Assembly (NCBI GenBank): GCA_023384095.1 | Contig: JAHDXT010000004.1 | Span: forward strand, 1 to 64,000 | Origin: Hyphomicrobiaceae bacterium | Lineage (GTDB): Bacteria > Pseudomonadota > Alphaproteobacteria > Rhizobiales > Hyphomicrobiaceae | Direction of reading: 5' to 3' | DNA length: 64,000 nt | In this document: in pieces, positions 62,337 through 64,000 of the stretch | How positions within the stretch are numbered: the first letter of the stretch is position 1 | How the letters are laid out: each line of letters starts with the position of its first letter | Notes under the pieces: generated by a model | The model's database searches: none | What the model saw: the letters and a program-made list of their open reading frames with translations, nothing else | Told to the model about the DNA's origin: nothing | Program-made: the position numbers and the translations under genes

Positions 62337-64000
62337 CAGGCGGCCTCCCGCTCGACGATCCCTTCGAGCGCGTAGCGCTCCATCAGCCTGGCCATGACCG
62401 CTGGACCGGTGGCGTCGGTCGGCACGAACATCCGGAGCTTCCACGAGATGATCTCGTGGAAGAGGCCGTAGGCGGTGAGACGGCTCCGCATGGCCTCGGA
62501 GAAGCCCAGCAATTCGATGCGGTAGGCGCCCATGGCACGGACGCGGCGGAGCTGGAGGCCTTCGGCCAGGTCAAGAACGGTTCTGCCGTCCATCAGCGCC
62601 GAGAAAGCGTCCTGCGGCGTCAGCGTAGAGCGGTCGGTGGCGAGCACACCTGCGACCCAGGCTGGCGAGACGCGGCGTCCGATCACGTGCTCGCCGTCGT
62701 TGGTCTGAAGCCGGTAGACCCGCGTCGTTGAGCCCGGCAGTCGCTTCCAGATGGGCAGCAGCAAACCGGCGACGATGTGCAGCGTGCTCTCGGAGAACTC
62801 GGGCACTTGCGCGAGCTCCGTGGTCCAGCTTTGCCGGAACGGACTGTAGTCGGCCTCGATCCAATGGCTTTCCGCCATGGCATTGAGCGGGGCTGAGACC
62901 GTCTCCATCGGCCGGATGAGGCGGACGCGACGCTCCATCTCGCCGTCATCGAGCATGATGCTCGGTGCGGAGACCTGCACGGCCGCACGGCCGGATCGTT
63001 CGTTGACGAGCAGCCGACCGCCGCGGTCTGAGAGATGCGCAAGGGCCTGCTCGAGCGCCACGGGGCGGTTGCGCAGGCGTTGCGTGATCGTCAAGAGCCG
63101 TGTTTCGGCACCCGTGCCGGGGTGGACATGGATCGTACGCCGATCGGTGATCTCAAAGCTCTCCGCTCGCAGCGTCTCGAGGCCGACGTCATAGGTGCCG
63201 GAGGCGATGGCGCCCTCGACACGGGCGTTCAGCAACTCTTCGAAGGCGGTGAAGAGCACGCCCTGGAGCTGGATAGTCAGCGCCAGCAACCGGTTGAGGA
63301 ACGTGGTGATCGGCGGCAGGCCGTCCTTCATGCCGTTGGCATCCATCAGCGACAGCCCCGTCGCCTGCTCGAAGGTCTGAAGCGGGCAGCCGTCGACCTT
63401 GCCGCGGACGATCAGCGTATAGAGCTGGCGCAAGGCATCGCGCGCGTAGGGGCTTTCGAGATTGTCCTCCGGACGAAACAGGCCCTGGCCGCCCGTCTGC
63501 CGCTGGCCACGGGTGATCGCACCCAGCGTGTCGAGACGGCGGGCGATGGTGCTGAGGAAGCGCTTCTCCGCCTTCACATCCGTCGAGATCGGACGAAACA
63601 GCGGCGGCTGCGCCTGGTTTGTCCGGTTCGTGCGACCGAGGCCCTGAATGGCGGCATCGGCCTTCCAGCCGGGCTCGAGGAGGTAGTGAATGCGCAGGCG
63701 TTGGTTCTTGGCCGAGAGCTCGGCGTGGTAGCTCCTGCCCGTGCCGCCGGCGTCGCTGAAGACGAGAATGCGCTTCTCGTCGTCCATGAAGGCCGCTGTC
63801 TCTGAAAGGTTGGCCGAGCCCACACGGCTTTCGACGACGAGCCGCTGGCCCTTGCGAATGATGCGGCGGGAGCGTCCTGTCACCTCGGCAACGAGGTCGG
63901 TGCCAAATCGCTGCACGATCTGGTCGAGTGCGCCCGGCACCGGCGGCAACGACGCCAGCCGCTCGATCAGATCATCGCGGCGAGCGACGGCCTCGCGGCT
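62336..64000 (-). CDS. Strawberry-notch-like helicase, copy B (partial)
   Basis: Partial: the frame runs open past the window edge. Contains the C-terminal helicase half, including FSDAGGTGRSYHAELSAKNQR and QGLGRTNRTNQAQPP (motif VI), then the long C-terminal domain shared with copy A (RGGRLLVNERSGRAAVQV, DRSTLTPQDAFSALMDGRTVLDLAEG). No lesion over the visible 554 residues. The methyltransferase and N-terminal half lie outside. Confidence 0.92.
   Translation of the reverse strand, partial: SREAVARRDDLIERLASLPPVPGALDQIVQRFGTDLVAEVTGRSRRIIRKGQRLVVESRVGSANLSETAAFMDDEKRILVFSDAGGTGRSYHAELSAKNQRLRIHYLLEPGWKADAAIQGLGRTNRTNQAQPPLFRPISTDVKAEKRFLSTIARRLDTLGAITRGQRQTGGQGLFRPEDNLESPYARDALRQLYTLIVRGKVDGCPLQTFEQATGLSLMDANGMKDGLPPITTFLNRLLALTIQLQGVLFTAFEELLNARVEGAIASGTYDVGLETLRAESFEITDRRTIHVHPGTGAETRLLTITQRLRNRPVALEQALAHLSDRGGRLLVNERSGRAAVQVSAPSIMLDDGEMERRVRLIRPMETVSAPLNAMAESHWIEADYSPFRQSWTTELAQVPEFSESTLHIVAGLLLPIWKRLPGSTTRVYRLQTNDGEHVIGRRVSPAWVAGVLATDRSTLTPQDAFSALMDGRTVLDLAEGLQLRRVRAMGAYRIELLGFSEAMRSRLTAYGLFHEIISWKLRMFVPTDATGPAVMARLMERYALEGIVEREAA

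Overview
The window is GC-rich DNA from an alphaproteobacterium, most likely of the Rhizobiales/Hyphomicrobiales. Evidence for this is an alphaproteobacterial LexA box (GTTC-N7-GTTC), rhizobial-type trb/virD4 mating genes, AlpA- and KfrA-like regulators, and a DnaE2 error-prone polymerase. Nearly everything is mobile DNA. No ordinary chromosomal housekeeping block is recognisable, so the host genus cannot be fixed.

Layout. At 1-5 kb are a hypothetical gene, a lone SOS-controlled dnaE2 broken by an in-frame amber codon, and a Phd/VapC-like toxin-antitoxin pair. At 5-32.8 kb (+ strand) is core copy A of an integrative and conjugative element (ICE): a ParB-like gene, two conserved small genes, a methyltransferase/strawberry-notch helicase, a Toprim primase-like gene, a DUF2493 gene, virD4/traG, a CopG-like gene, trbB-C-D-E/J-L-F-G-I, DUF736, a thioesterase, an MFS transporter and alpA. 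At 32.8-35 kb are a tRNA 3'-end fragment (attachment-site-like) and a P4-type tyrosine integrase. At 35.1-64 kb (- strand) is copy B, the same core in inverted orientation. It is homologous gene for gene but continues past the window edge inside the helicase gene.

The two copies differ in health. Copy A has a +1 shift in the helicase 5' end, a 2-nt deletion in the Toprim gene, a 259-bp deletion fusing the CopG-like gene to trbB, a lost G in trbC, and a group II intron (antisense) between trbJ and trbL. None of these lesions is present in copy B where the sequence can be compared. A 566-bp stretch of trbC-trbD-trbE is identical between copies apart from the missing G, which suggests recent gene conversion. 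Dispersed palindromic repeats occur in both copies, including one inserted in frame in trbC. TrbE and TrbJ form one reading frame in both copies.

Copy B carries extra cargo between its Toprim and DUF2493 genes: a complete Wadjet (jetABCD) anti-plasmid system transcribed away from a KfrA-like DNA-binding protein, plus a HigBA-type toxin-antitoxin pair. The cargo is bordered by a second partial 3' end of the Toprim gene and by fragments of two tyrosine recombinases. The kfrA-jetA intergenic region and the DNA upstream of the copy A ParB-like gene share a GTTA-rich operator-like sequence, hinting at one KfrA-type regulator linking defence and element maintenance.

No relaxase gene is visible, so transfer must depend on genes outside the window. 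Copy differences were read by eye from the sequence; no alignment or database search was run.
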